Part shown: piece by piece, positions 42,356-51,953 of the stretch | Layout: each line of letters begins with the position of its first letter | Position numbering within the stretch: position 1 is the stretch's first letter | Assembly (NCBI RefSeq): GCF_015999265.1 | Contig: NZ_JAEAGR010000002.1 | Coordinates: 1 to 64,000, forward strand | DNA: 64,000 bases | Direction of reading: 5' to 3' | Source: Mobilitalea sibirica | Lineage (GTDB): Bacteria; Bacillota; Clostridia; Lachnospirales; Lachnospiraceae | Made by a program: the position numbers and the translations under genes | Notes under the pieces: model-generated | What the model was told of the DNA's origin: nothing | Databases searched by the model: none | The model's input: only the letters and a program-made list of their open reading frames with translations

Positions 42356-45300
42356 TCATTTATTCTCTGCTTTATTCATATTCTTAACCGCCGTAGACAG
42401 CATCAGCTTAATACGGTTTAACTGGTTTACCTCACTGGCACCGGGATCGTAATCCACTGCCACAATATTTGCCTCCGGATGTTGTCTTCGAAGTTCCTTG
42501 ATAACACCCTTACCTACAATGTGGTTCGGCAGACATGCAAAGGGCTGTGTACATACGATATTATAAACACCGGAATGCATTAGCTCCAGCATCTCACCGG
42601 TTAAGAACCAGCCTTCTCCGGTCTGGTTACCGGTGGAAACTACCTGCTCGGCATATTCTGCCAGTTTGCTGATATGAACCGGAGGAGTAAATCTTTGGCT
42701 TTTGGCAAGACATTTTGTGGCTTCCTTACGAAGTTTTTCTAAGGCCCAGATAGTCAGATTACCGATTGTGGCACTTTTTTTGCTCTTACCCAGATATCTT
42801 GCTTTGAAGTTATTGTTATATGCACTATACATAAAGAAGTCCAAAAGATCGGGAACGACCGCTTCGGCGCCTTCTGCCTCCAAAAGTTCAACCAGATAGT
42901 TATTGGCAGAGGGCAGGAATTTTACAAGGATCTCACCTACAATACCAACTCGGGGCTTTTTCAAGCCTTCTATAAGTTCAATCGTATCAAAATCATGAAT
43001 AATTCCGCGGATATTTTTTTTGTATTCTCTCCAGCCTCCTGTTTCCAGACTCTTAATGCATTTATCACGCCACTTGGCATGAAGGGCATTGGCCGAACCG
43101 GGAACCTTCTCATAAGGCCGTGTCCTGTAAAGTACCCTCATGAATACATCCCCATAAACCAACGCTTCCATTGCTTTCAGCAGTAACTTAGGAGTAACCT
43201 TTAATCCGGGATTTTTTTCAAGGCCGGAAGCACTTAAGGAGATAACAGGAATTTGAGACATTCCTGCTCTTTCTAAAGCTCTCCGAATAAAACCGATATA
43301 ATTAGTGGCACGGCAGCCGCCTCCGGTCTGGGTTATCATAATTGCGACCTTGTTTAAATCATAGTTACCGGATAATAGTGCATCCATGATCTGTCCGACT
43401 ACCATTAAGGAAGGGTAGCAGGCATCGTTATTTACATATTGTAAGCCGACATCCACGGCATGACGGTTGTCATTTGGAAGAACTTCTACTTTATAACCTC
43501 CGGTTTTTAAAGCCGGTTCCAGAAGCTCAAAATGAATTGGAGACATCTGGGGGGCAAGGATTGTATAGCTTTCCTTCATATCTTCGGTAAAGATTACCCT
43601 ATGATGAGCCGAGGAGGAAAGCTGGAGTTTGAAGTTCTTAGCTTCCCGTTCTTTTACAGCAGATAATAAGGAGCGAATACGAATTCTTGCTGCGCCGAGG
43701 TTATTCACTTCATCAATTTTAAGTACCGTGTAAATCTTACCGGATTTCGTCAGTATATCACTAACTTGATCCGTAGTTACAGCATCCAAACCACAGCCGA
43801 AGGAATTTAACTGAACCAGCTCCAGGTTTGCTTGAGTCCGTACGAAAGAAGCAGCGGCATACAGTCGGGAATGGTACATCCACTGGTCAATGACGATAGT
43901 AGGACGATCTACCACGCCAAGATGGCTGACAGCATCCTCAGTCAGTACGGCTACACCAAAGGAATTAATCATCTCGGGAATCCCATGATGAATTTCGGGA
44001 TCAATATGGTATGGTCGACCTGCCAGTACAATTCCCTTTCTGCCGGATGCTTTTAGATAAGCTAAGGTTTCCTCGCCTTTTTTTCGGATATCATCTCTTG
44101 CTTTGTACAATTCCTTCCAGGCAATCTCAAATGCAACCTTTAACTCGTCCTCGGTGATACCTGCTTTTTTATTAAATAATTCTATAAGACGCTTACAAAG
44201 AATATCTGAACTTTCAAAGGACATAAAAGGATTCTCAAAGTTGATATCAGGACTTTTCAATTCCTCCACATTATTTTTGATGTTCTCAGGATAGGAGGTA
44301 ACAATCGGACAGTTATAATGATTGTTGGCTTCCTCAATCTCGTTTCTTTCAAAAGGAATGCTTGGATAAAAAATGTATTTGATACCCTGATCGATTAACC
44401 ATTTAATATGTCCGTGGGCAAGCTTTGCCGGATAGCATTCCGATTCGCTTGGAATGGATTCAATACCGAGCTCATATATGTTTCTACTGGAAACAGGAGA
44501 TAATACAACACGGTAACCAAGCTTAGTGAAGAAGGTATGCCAGAAGGGATAATTTTCATACAGGTTTAATACTCTAGGTATCCCTACAACACCCCGAACA
44601 GCTTCCTCCTCACTTAGTGAAGGATAATTAAAATAACGCTCAAGCTTATATTCGAATAAATTAGGGATGTTTTCTACATTCTTTTCTTTACCGAGTCCCC
44701 GTTCACAACGGTTACCGGAGATAAATTGTCTGCCGCCGGTGAACTTATTAATGGTAAGAACACAGTTATTTGTACAACGTTTACAACGAGCCAGGGAAGT
44801 ATCAAATTTCAATTCATGGATTTGATCAATGGTAAGCATGGAGCTTGCTTCCCCATCATAATGTTCTCTAGCAATAAGCGCAGCACCGAAGGCGCCCATG
44901 ATACCGGCAATATCAGGTCTTACAGCCTCACATCCGGATATCTTCTCAAAGCTTCGAAGAACAGCATCATTATAGAAGGTTCCTCCCTGTACAACCATCT
45001 TTTCTCCCAGGTCTTTTGGGTTGGTGATTTTTATTACTTTATATAATGCGTTTTTGATAACAGAATAAGCAAGGCCGGCGGAGATATCTGCAACCGTAGC
45101 CCCTTCCTTTTGTGCCTGCTTTACCTTGGAATTCATGAAAACGGTACATCTGGTGCCAAGATCAATTGGATTCTTTGCAAACAAAGCCACCTTGGCAAAG
45201 TCCTCTACTTCATAATTTAACGACTTGGCAAAGGTTTCAATAAAGGAGCCGCAGCCGGAAGAACAGGCTTCATTTAGCAGTACATTATCTACGGTTTCAT

Positions 45301-46594
45301 TCTTGATCTTGATACATTTCATATCCTGTCCGCCAATATCCAGAATACAATCCACTGCGGGTTCAAAGAAGGCAGCAGCATGATAGTGAGCTACTGTTTC
45401 TACTTCCCCTTCATCCAACATCAAAGCGGCTTTAATTAAAGCTTCCCCATAACCGGTGGAACAGGAGCGGACAATTTTTGCTTCGGGGGGAAGTATCTCA
45501 TAGATTTCTTTGATGGACTTTATGGCGGTTTTTAAAGGACTGCCGTTATTGTTACTATAGAAGGAATAAAGTAGGGAGCCGTCTTCACCGACAACAGCAA
45601 CTTTTGTCGTTGTAGAACCTGCATCAATACCAAGATAGCAATTGCCTTTATAATCCTTAAGGTTCCCCTTTTTTACTGTATGTACGGAATGTCTTGTCTT
45701 AAATTCTTCATATTCACTATCATCCGCAAATAACGGATCCAGTCGATGGACTTCAAAATCCATTTTGATCCCATGGGACAATTTTTCATAAAGTGAATTT
45801 AAATTCGTATTTATCTCAGGAGTGTGATTCATTGCAGCACCAATGGCAGCAAACAGGTGAGAGTACTCCGGTGCGATAATTTCTTCATCGGTTAATTTCA
45901 GTGTACGGATAAAAGCTTTTTTTAATTCATCCAGGAAGTGTAGAGGTCCGCCAAGAAAAGCAACATTACCTCGGATTGGTTTTCCACAGGCTAAACCGCT
46001 TATGGTCTGGTTTACAACAGCCTGAAAAATGGATGCGGATAGGTCAGGCTTAGTAGCTCCTTCGTTAATTAAGGGTTGTATATCCGATTTTGCAAATACA
46101 CCACATCTGGCTGCAATTGGATAAATTGCCTTATAGCTTTTTGCATATTCATTAAGACCAGCGGCATCTGTTTTTAGTAAGCTTGCCATTTGATCAATAA
46201 AGGAGCCTGTACCGCCGGCACAGATACCGTTCATTCTCTGCTCAATGCCATTGGTAAAATAGATGATTTTAGCATCTTCGCCCCCCAGTTCTATGGCCAC
46301 ATCTGTTTGCGGAGCATAACTTTGCAAAGCAGTGGATACGGCGATTACCTCCTGAACAAAAGGGACATCTAAATGCTTCGAGATTGTCAGTCCACCGGAA
46401 CCGGTAATTACGGGAGAAACCAAAAGATTACCCAAGGCATCCTGTGCTTTCTTGATTAACCCTGCCAGGGTTTCCTGTATATTGGCAAAATGACGTTCGT
46501 AGTCGGAAAATAGAAGTTCGTTTCCGTCACCCATCACCACTATTTTTACTGTTGTAGAACCAATATCAATACCTAATAATTTATTTATCATCAT
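42356..46594 (-). CDS. 2-hydroxyacyl-CoA dehydratase activase-like giant protein
   Basis: This 1412-residue protein fuses two BadF/BcrA-type ASKHA ATPase domains. The first has [10 protein letters not shown] (~8) and CAGGTGSF (~125). The second has [10 protein letters not shown] (~321) and CSSGCGSF (~455). A DUF2229 region ([19 protein letters not shown]) and a CoA-dehydratase subunit-like C-terminal half follow ([35 protein letters not shown]). The Cys of each ATPase domain would hold the [4Fe-4S] cluster that drives electrons into dehydratases. Such fusions are common in Clostridia, but their substrate is unknown. The ATG follows TTGAGGAGATTTTTAT. The promoter is at 46655-46683. Confidence 0.93.
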   Translation of the reverse strand: MMINKLLGIDIGSTTVKIVVMGDGNELLFSDYERHFANIQETLAGLIKKAQDALGNLLVSPVITGSGGLTISKHLDVPFVQEVIAVSTALQSYAPQTDVAIELGGEDAKIIYFTNGIEQRMNGICAGGTGSFIDQMASLLKTDAAGLNEYAKSYKAIYPIAARCGVFAKSDIQPLINEGATKPDLSASIFQAVVNQTISGLACGKPIRGNVAFLGGPLHFLDELKKAFIRTLKLTDEEIIAPEYSHLFAAIGAAMNHTPEINTNLNSLYEKLSHGIKMDFEVHRLDPLFADDSEYEEFKTRHSVHTVKKGNLKDYKGNCYLGIDAGSTTTKVAVVGEDGSLLYSFYSNNNGSPLKTAIKSIKEIYEILPPEAKIVRSCSTGYGEALIKAALMLDEGEVETVAHYHAAAFFEPAVDCILDIGGQDMKCIKIKNETVDNVLLNEACSSGCGSFIETFAKSLNYEVEDFAKVALFAKNPIDLGTRCTVFMNSKVKQAQKEGATVADISAGLAYSVIKNALYKVIKITNPKDLGEKMVVQGGTFYNDAVLRSFEKISGCEAVRPDIAGIMGAFGAALIAREHYDGEASSMLTIDQIHELKFDTSLARCKRCTNNCVLTINKFTGGRQFISGNRCERGLGKEKNVENIPNLFEYKLERYFNYPSLSEEEAVRGVVGIPRVLNLYENYPFWHTFFTKLGYRVVLSPVSSRNIYELGIESIPSESECYPAKLAHGHIKWLIDQGIKYIFYPSIPFERNEIEEANNHYNCPIVTSYPENIKNNVEELKSPDINFENPFMSFESSDILCKRLIELFNKKAGITEDELKVAFEIAWKELYKARDDIRKKGEETLAYLKASGRKGIVLAGRPYHIDPEIHHGIPEMINSFGVAVLTEDAVSHLGVVDRPTIVIDQWMYHSRLYAAASFVRTQANLELVQLNSFGCGLDAVTTDQVSDILTKSGKIYTVLKIDEVNNLGAARIRIRSLLSAVKEREAKNFKLQLSSSAHHRVIFTEDMKESYTILAPQMSPIHFELLEPALKTGGYKVEVLPNDNRHAVDVGLQYVNNDACYPSLMVVGQIMDALLSGNYDLNKVAIMITQTGGGCRATNYIGFIRRALERAGMSQIPVISLSASGLEKNPGLKVTPKLLLKAMEALVYGDVFMRVLYRTRPYEKVPGSANALHAKWRDKCIKSLETGGWREYKKNIRGIIHDFDTIELIEGLKKPRVGIVGEILVKFLPSANNYLVELLEAEGAEAVVPDLLDFFMYSAYNNNFKARYLGKSKKSATIGNLTIWALEKLRKEATKCLAKSQRFTPPVHISKLAEYAEQVVSTGNQTGEGWFLTGEMLELMHSGVYNIVCTQPFACLPNHIVGKGVIKELRRQHPEANIVAVDYDPGASEVNQLNRIKLMLSTAVKNMNKAENK

Positions 46595-46654
46595 ATAAAA
46601 ATCTCCTCAAAATTTAAACCGTAAAATTTTGGGCAAGTAAAATCAGCTTTCTAT

Positions 46655-46683
46655 ATTATACGATACAAACTCTGGAAGTTCAA
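46655..46683 (-). promoter_or_regulatory. sigma-A promoter of the activase gene
   Basis: On the minus strand TTGAAC (46683-46678), a 17-bp spacer and TATAAT (46660-46655) lie about 60 bases before the activase start codon. The 318-base divergent gap to the LysM gene also has a TATAAT on the plus strand near 46861, with a poor -35. Confidence 0.7.
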
Positions 46684-46912
46684 CATTATAATTAGCAGAA
46701 TTTAAGAGGTACAAGCTAAAAAAACAGCTTTCAGAAATTATACGTTAAATAGTAATTGCTTTGATAGAAAATATATTTTGTTTTTACTATAATTTCCTAA
46801 TTAATAATTTGAATTAAGTACAATCATGATTGTCAAAGTTCCATTCACGAAAAGGTTGAATATAATAGAATAAAAGTAAGTGATTATGAAATCCGTTTGG
46901 AGGGAGATCAGA

Positions 46913-47257
46913 ATGTATTGCATTAATTATGTAATCAAACAGGGAGATACACTATATTCCTTAAGCAGAAAGTATAATATACCGGTAGAAGCAATTATTA
47001 TTGCCAATCCGTTTGTAAATGTATATAATCTGCGTATAGGAGAAGTAATCTGCATACCGGCAAGTGTTCCTCATGAAAACTATATGGGTCATACAACATA
47101 CATGGTAGAAGACGGAGATACCTTAAGAACAGTTTTAAATAAAACCAGAATTAACTTGGCAGATTTATTAGAGTATAACAGTTTAGATGATATTCATCTG
47201 GAAGCGGGAACTTCCTTGGAAGTACCAATTGTTAGCGGTACTGATTATATGTCTTAA
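46913..47257 (+). CDS. double LysM-domain protein
   Basis: This 114-residue protein is made of two LysM domains. The first is INYVIKQGDTLYSLSRKYNI, closing NLRIGEVICIP. The second is TYMVEDGDTLRTVLNKTRIN, closing LEAGTSLEVPI. LysM binds peptidoglycan GlcNAc. No signal peptide is visible, so the protein is either spore-coat or cortex associated (as with SafA/SpoVID-type LysM proteins) or released by another route. ATG 46913 follows TTTGGAGGGAGATC and excludes the start at 46880. A terminator follows. Confidence 0.9.
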   Translation: MYCINYVIKQGDTLYSLSRKYNIPVEAIIIANPFVNVYNLRIGEVICIPASVPHENYMGHTTYMVEDGDTLRTVLNKTRINLADLLEYNSLDDIHLEAGTSLEVPIVSGTDYMS

Positions 47258-47339
47258 TAGGTATTTTATTTTGAATCTTGTTATTAAATAAAATTAACAT
47301 AGCCAATTGAACAAAATACAAATAAAACATGATAAATTG

Positions 47340-47374
47340 CCTTCTAAAATGAGTTATCCCTACATTTTAGAAGG
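47340..47374 (+). terminator. Rho-independent terminator
   Basis: CCTTCTAAAAT (47340-47350) pairs perfectly over 11 bp with ATTTTAGAAGG (47364-47374), followed by TATTTTACATTT. It closes the LysM gene. Confidence 0.85.
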
Positions 47375-47395
47375 TATTTTACATTTGGTTTTTAT

Positions 47396-47424
47396 TTGAC
47401 AAAGGTTTCAGAAAAACATATAAT
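47396..47424 (+). promoter_or_regulatory. strong sigma-A promoter upstream of the corA operon
   Basis: TTGACA (47396-47401), a 17-bp spacer and TATAAT (47419-47424) form a consensus promoter. The transcript would carry a small ORF at 47484 and then corA at 47647. Confidence 0.88.
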
Positions 47425-47483
47425 AAGTGTGATTTAGAAATAAATTTATAGTTAGAATTAAGTTTAAAAGGAAGGTGGTAAGG

Positions 47484-47597
47484 ATGGAAGCCGGCCCCGG
47501 TAGTAGTTGTTGTCAGAGTAACACAAAAAGAATAATACTTACTGCAGTTAGCAGCAGTTTTCATTCGAATCAGCTTCTAAAGGTACATTTATCTTAA
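47484..47597 (+). CDS. 37-residue small protein or leader peptide before corA
   Basis: An ATG at 47484, preceded by AAAGGAAGGTGGTAAGG, opens a 37-codon frame beginning MEAGPGSSCCQSNTKR and ending LLKVHLS. It lies about 55 bases after a consensus promoter and 49 bases before corA, so it should be transcribed and well translated. It resembles no known protein. The Gly/Pro/Ser start, a Cys pair and the position suggest a regulatory leader peptide for a divalent-cation transporter, or a small stand-alone protein. Confidence 0.5.
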   Translation: MEAGPGSSCCQSNTKRIILTAVSSSFHSNQLLKVHLS

Positions 47598-47646
47598 GCT
47601 GATTAAATGCATATCCGCTGCAAACTTGTGGTGGAAAGGAGCATTT

Positions 47647-48582
47647 ATGATTGAGATTTACAAGACTACAGATGGTTCACTTCAAAGAATGACAGAGATA
47701 ACGGAGGGTTGCTGGATTACTATGACAAACCCCTCCGCAACGGAATTATTAGAAATATCAGAGAAAACGAATATTGATATTAACAATTTAAGAGCCCCAC
47801 TCGATGAAGAAGAGCGGGCCAGAATAGAAGTAGAGGATAATCATACTTTGATTTTAGTTGACATTCCTACTCTTGAAAGAAGAAATGACAAGGACAGATA
47901 TGTAACGATTCCTCTGGGTATTATTGTAGCAAATGAGTTTATAATAACAGTATGTCTGGAAGATACACCAATACTAAAATGTTTCATCGATGGTAGGGTT
48001 AGAGATTTTTATACCTTTAAGAAAACCAGATTTATTATTCAGATTCTATACCGTAATGCATCCACGTTTCTGCAACATCTTAGAACGATTGACAGAAAGA
48101 GTGAAGAAATCGAACGAAAGCTTCATATATCCTCGCAAAACAGAGAATTAATAGAGCTCTTAGAACTGGAAAAGAGTCTGGTATATTTTACAACTTCTCT
48201 TCGTTCCAATGAAGTTGTATTCGAAAAAATGTTAAAAAACGAGAACATAAAGCGTTACCCTGAAGATGAAGATTTATTGGAAGATTTGATTATTGAAAAT
48301 AAGCAGGCGATTGAAATGGCCAGTATTTACAGTGGGATATTAAGTGGAACGATGGATGCGTTTGCATCGATTATTTCCAATAATCTTAATATCGTCATGA
48401 AGTTCCTGGCTGCTATTACGATTGTATTATCCATACCAACTATGATCGCCAGCTTTTATGGTATGAATTTTATTAATATTCCGGGCGGTAACAACTATTA
48501 TGGATTTTATATTGTAACCTGTATTTCTCTGCTATTAACCGGTATTACCGTATTTATATTCCGTAAGAAGAAGCTGTTTTAG
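47647..48582 (+). CDS. corA: CorA-family divalent cation transporter
   Basis: This 311-residue protein has a long cytoplasmic N-terminal domain with the funnel helix (RKSEEIERKLHISSQNRELI). Two C-terminal membrane helices (about 252-272 and 286-306) are linked by the family signature YGMNF, followed by NIPGG. CorA pentamers carry Mg2+, Co2+ or Ni2+. The loop after GMN, usually MPE, is IPG here, as in many Firmicute CorA-like proteins. ATG 47647 follows GGAAAGGAG. It is followed after 29 bases by the rhomboid-like gene and probably heads the operon to 53404. Confidence 0.93.
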   Translation: MIEIYKTTDGSLQRMTEITEGCWITMTNPSATELLEISEKTNIDINNLRAPLDEEERARIEVEDNHTLILVDIPTLERRNDKDRYVTIPLGIIVANEFIITVCLEDTPILKCFIDGRVRDFYTFKKTRFIIQILYRNASTFLQHLRTIDRKSEEIERKLHISSQNRELIELLELEKSLVYFTTSLRSNEVVFEKMLKNENIKRYPEDEDLLEDLIIENKQAIEMASIYSGILSGTMDAFASIISNNLNIVMKFLAAITIVLSIPTMIASFYGMNFINIPGGNNYYGFYIVTCISLLLTGITVFIFRKKKLF

Positions 48583-48611
48583 ATTTACTTGAAAGGTAAT
48601 GGTGCATAACA

Positions 48612-49481
48612 ATGAAATTTATTAATAAACTGGAACGATTATTTGGCAGATATGCAATTCACAATCTGATGAAATATGTAGCAATCCTCTATGGGATTGG
48701 ATTTATCATCAGTATGTTGTCACCCAATATCTATTATTTTTTTAGTTTGGATTTTCAATCGATAGCAAAAGGCCAGATATGGAGATTGGTTACTTTTATC
48801 ATTCCCCGTGTTGGCATGGGTGATTTGCTATGGGTTGCAATATCGGTATATGTTTACTATATGATTGGTAATGCCTTGGAAAGAGCATGGGGAGCGTTTC
48901 GTTTAAACCTGTATTTCTTTTCCGGTATTTTATTTAACTTGATTGCGGCGTTCATTACTTATCTTATCACCGGCATCAGTATCCCTACATCCTTAGAGGC
49001 AATTAACCCTACTTTGTTTTTTGCTTTTGCTGCTATGTATCCCAATACGCAATTTTATATTTATTTTTTAATTCCTGTTAAGGCTAAGTATCTGGCATGG
49101 TTTCAAGGTGCAATGTATCTGTTTACGATCTACAGCTACCTAACCCATGACAATCAATATTATAAATTATTAATTATTCCGATCGTAGCATCCATGGCTA
49201 ACTTTTTAATTTTCTTCTTTGCAACAAGAAATTATAACAGGATTTCACCGAGAGAATTTCAAAGAAAAGCTAAATTTCATCGTCAGATGCAGGAAGCAAG
49301 AAATCAGGGTCCTGTTACACAGCAAAACGGGCGTAATGTAGTTACCAGACATAAATGTGCCGTATGTGGCAGAACAGAGTTGGATGATGATCAATTAGAA
49401 TTTCGTTTCTGTTCCAAATGTGACGGTAATTATGAGTATTGTATGGAACATTTATTTACCCATGAGCATGTGAAAAAGTAA
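48612..49481 (+). CDS. rhomboid-like membrane protein without catalytic serine, zinc-finger tail
   Basis: This 289-residue protein has six membrane helices in a rhomboid/derlin-like pattern (GQIWRLVTFIIPRV at loop 1, ERAWGAFRLNLYFFSG). Where rhomboid proteases have GxSG, this has INPTLFFAFAAMYP, and no matching His is seen, so it is probably a pseudoprotease. The C-terminal tail carries CAVCGRTELDDDQLEFRFCS and KCDGNYEYCMEH, a zinc-binding module of four or more Cys/His pairs. Clostridial homologues are common but uncharacterised. It lies in an operon with CorA and ABC-2 permeases. Confidence 0.82.
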   Translation: MKFINKLERLFGRYAIHNLMKYVAILYGIGFIISMLSPNIYYFFSLDFQSIAKGQIWRLVTFIIPRVGMGDLLWVAISVYVYYMIGNALERAWGAFRLNLYFFSGILFNLIAAFITYLITGISIPTSLEAINPTLFFAFAAMYPNTQFYIYFLIPVKAKYLAWFQGAMYLFTIYSYLTHDNQYYKLLIIPIVASMANFLIFFFATRNYNRISPREFQRKAKFHRQMQEARNQGPVTQQNGRNVVTRHKCAVCGRTELDDDQLEFRFCSKCDGNYEYCMEHLFTHEHVKK

Positions 49482-49492
49482 TTGGAGGGATA

Positions 49493-50686
49493 ATGTTTAA
49501 TACAATCATTAAAGAATGGAAAGAGTTGTTTGCAGATAAAAGAATATGGATTGGAATTTTTATGGTGCTTATTATAATTATAATAGGCACCTCTTATAAT
49601 AGGAAAAAAGAGGAAGTTCCTATCTCCGAAAAACTTCGTCTCGGTGTAATCAATCACGATAACAGCTCTTATTCGGAGCTTTTGCTCACATACTTTAACG
49701 GAAGTGAAACTTTCTCTAGTTTAATATCCGTAATTATTGGCGAAAATGATGAGATTAAAGAAGCCTTTCAAAAGGGAGAACTGGATATTTTTTTGGAGAT
49801 ACCTCAGGGATTTGCAGAAAATATGATTCGTATCGAACATCTCCCAATCGAAGTAACAATTAACATTCAGGATACTACAAAGGCGATCTTATTTAAGAAT
49901 GTATTAGAAAGCTATGAAAAGTATATCTCGGCAGTTGAGATGAATGCTGTCGGTCTATATGACATCATGGAAAAGGACGGTATAAATCCGGATATCATTG
50001 AGCATGCGAATACTACCGTATCTATGGATCTGATTTTTACGGCATTGGGGAAAGAAGCTTTTTTTTCCTTTAAAACGGTGGATACCTTTCCGGCAACCAC
50101 ACTCAGTGAATATTATCTCATCTCGGTGCTTGTCATGTTTCTATTATATTCAGGTCTATATGGAGGCTTTCAGCTTATAAATGAGATTACAATGGGAACT
50201 TTTGCTAGGATGAAGACAACCCGCCTGCCAATGTATCAGTTTCTTACGGCTAAAATTCTATTACTAACAATAACCTTAACGGCGATTGCTGTTCTATCCA
50301 TCTGCTTCATAAGGAATAGTTCGTATTCATTGGCTATAGGGCTTACCGGTTTTGCGATGTCCTTGTTCAGTGTTACCTTTGCCATACTCTTAAGTGCCTT
50401 TTTTGATACAACCCAGAGATATATATTGGTTGGAAATCTGGTAATATTCTATTGTATCGTAATTGGTGGAGGCATCATTCCAATACAATTTTTGCCCCAA
50501 GATATTCTACAACTGGCTAAAATGACACCAAATTATCATATGGTGGAGGGTATTATCCGGCTCGGCCAGGGACAGCTTTCGCATACCTATCTTATTATAG
50601 CAGTATTGTTTCTAATTGCAGCTCTTAATTTTACGTTGACATTACTATTCTACAGTAAAAGGAGAGTGGCATATGAAAAAGCATAA
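49493..50686 (+). CDS. ABC-2 type transporter permease (YhgE/Pip-like)
   Basis: This 397-residue protein has the ABC2_membrane_3 layout. It has one N-terminal helix (about residues 20-38: IWIGIFMVLIIIIIGTS), a ~150-residue extracytoplasmic domain and a C-terminal bundle of five or six helices (LISVLVMFLLYSGLYGGFQL, GNLVIFYCIVIGGGIIPI). Members export drugs, lipids or polysaccharide with an ABC ATPase. It starts 11 bases after the rhomboid-like gene and overlaps the next permease by 14 bases. No ATPase gene lies in this operon. Confidence 0.88.
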   Translation: MFNTIIKEWKELFADKRIWIGIFMVLIIIIIGTSYNRKKEEVPISEKLRLGVINHDNSSYSELLLTYFNGSETFSSLISVIIGENDEIKEAFQKGELDIFLEIPQGFAENMIRIEHLPIEVTINIQDTTKAILFKNVLESYEKYISAVEMNAVGLYDIMEKDGINPDIIEHANTTVSMDLIFTALGKEAFFSFKTVDTFPATTLSEYYLISVLVMFLLYSGLYGGFQLINEITMGTFARMKTTRLPMYQFLTAKILLLTITLTAIAVLSICFIRNSSYSLAIGLTGFAMSLFSVTFAILLSAFFDTTQRYILVGNLVIFYCIVIGGGIIPIQFLPQDILQLAKMTPNYHMVEGIIRLGQGQLSHTYLIIAVLFLIAALNFTLTLLFYSKRRVAYEKA

Positions 50687-51953
50687 ATTGATTGGATTAG
50701 TCTATGATGTTATCAGTATCTTTTTACTTCGAATGAAGCTTATATGCAAGGATTTTACTACTTTAGCATCAATGACCACATCCTTAATCATATTTTCTAT
50801 TATCATTCATGCTTTATCGGTATCTGTGGAAGAACAAAGCTCTCTACCGATTGGTATCTTGGATAAAGATAAAAGTGTGGAATCAGAAGAGCTGATGGAA
50901 AGACTTAATAACGTTACAACTCTTAAACTGATCTCAAATGAAGATGAGGAGCTTCATAAACTTTTACTTGATGAGATGATTCTTGGGCTATTTGTGATCG
51001 AAAACGGATACGAAGAGAAACTGAAAAGAGGAGATATTAACGATATCATAACAATGTATTATTTGGAGGGGAATAAATCGGCTTCCATTTTATCAGATAT
51101 TATAGCCAGTGAGATGATATATCCGATTAGTTTTTACAAGAGTTACCGGTATTACGATAAAATACCGTTTGAGGGAAGGAAGCACACAAAAGCGGAATAT
51201 GAAGCATATTTGGAGAAGCTTTTCACAGGTAGTGAAGATTTTGATTTTGCGTTTGATATGAAATATATAAACCCTGACATTGAGGTTTCGAGCGAGAAAG
51301 TCATTTCCAATTCCTTACTGTATAATCAACTGATTTTCGGGATTTTGGGTATTTTAATTGCTTTTATCGCAATGTTTTTGATCTCTCAAACCGTAAGAGA
51401 AAAAGAAATGGGAATAGGGTATCGGCTAAGGATTACCCGGTTTCAACCTTATAAACAGGACGTCGGTAATTTTTTGGCTCTGATTTTCTGTGAAGGAAGT
51501 GTCGCCCTGATATTTTCCTCGCTGATTTATTCCAGATTAGAAACAAAAGAACTGAGCCTGTTTATTAGTTCCTTTATACTGATATTACTAAATGCCATAG
51601 TATTTGGCGGGTTTTTTATTGTAATCTCTAAATTAGTCAAAAGTATTATTCTATATCAGTTAATCGGATCTATTATCATATTACTACTGGGTGGACTAGG
51701 TTTTTACCGACTGTTAACCGGTTTTTATCAAACAATTGCTGATCGTTTCTTAAAATTTATTCCAAATAACTGGTTTATTCAGGGATTTACTGATATAATA
51801 GTATATGGAAATAAGGACAGTTATTGGAAGGAGGCACATCAGTTTCTTCTACTGATTGCTGTAGCCGTAATATTACTTATAATGGTTTTAAATATTATTA
51901 TTCCTATGATGAACAAAAAGCAAATGAATTTTAATGACAGGATGGAAAGATAA
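50673..51953 (+). CDS. ABC-2 type transporter permease, second subunit
   Basis: This 426-residue protein has the same layout as its neighbour: a first helix at about 28-45, an extracytoplasmic domain (LPIGILDKDKSVESEELMER) and a C-terminal helical bundle (LIFGILGILIAFIAMFLISQ, LIGSIIILLLGGLGFYRLL). The RBS AAAGGAGAGTGG and its ATG lie inside the preceding gene, so subunits are probably made in equal amounts as a heterodimer. Its stop overlaps the next start by one base. Confidence 0.88.
   Translation: MKKHKLIGLVYDVISIFLLRMKLICKDFTTLASMTTSLIIFSIIIHALSVSVEEQSSLPIGILDKDKSVESEELMERLNNVTTLKLISNEDEELHKLLLDEMILGLFVIENGYEEKLKRGDINDIITMYYLEGNKSASILSDIIASEMIYPISFYKSYRYYDKIPFEGRKHTKAEYEAYLEKLFTGSEDFDFAFDMKYINPDIEVSSEKVISNSLLYNQLIFGILGILIAFIAMFLISQTVREKEMGIGYRLRITRFQPYKQDVGNFLALIFCEGSVALIFSSLIYSRLETKELSLFISSFILILLNAIVFGGFFIVISKLVKSIILYQLIGSIIILLLGGLGFYRLLTGFYQTIADRFLKFIPNNWFIQGFTDIIVYGNKDSYWKEAHQFLLLIAVAVILLIMVLNIIIPMMNKKQMNFNDRMER

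Noticed and set aside
47258-47646. M-box magnesium riboswitch before corA
   Set aside because: The leader after the promoter is ~200 bases but lacks the conserved M-box stems. A translated small ORF occupies it instead.
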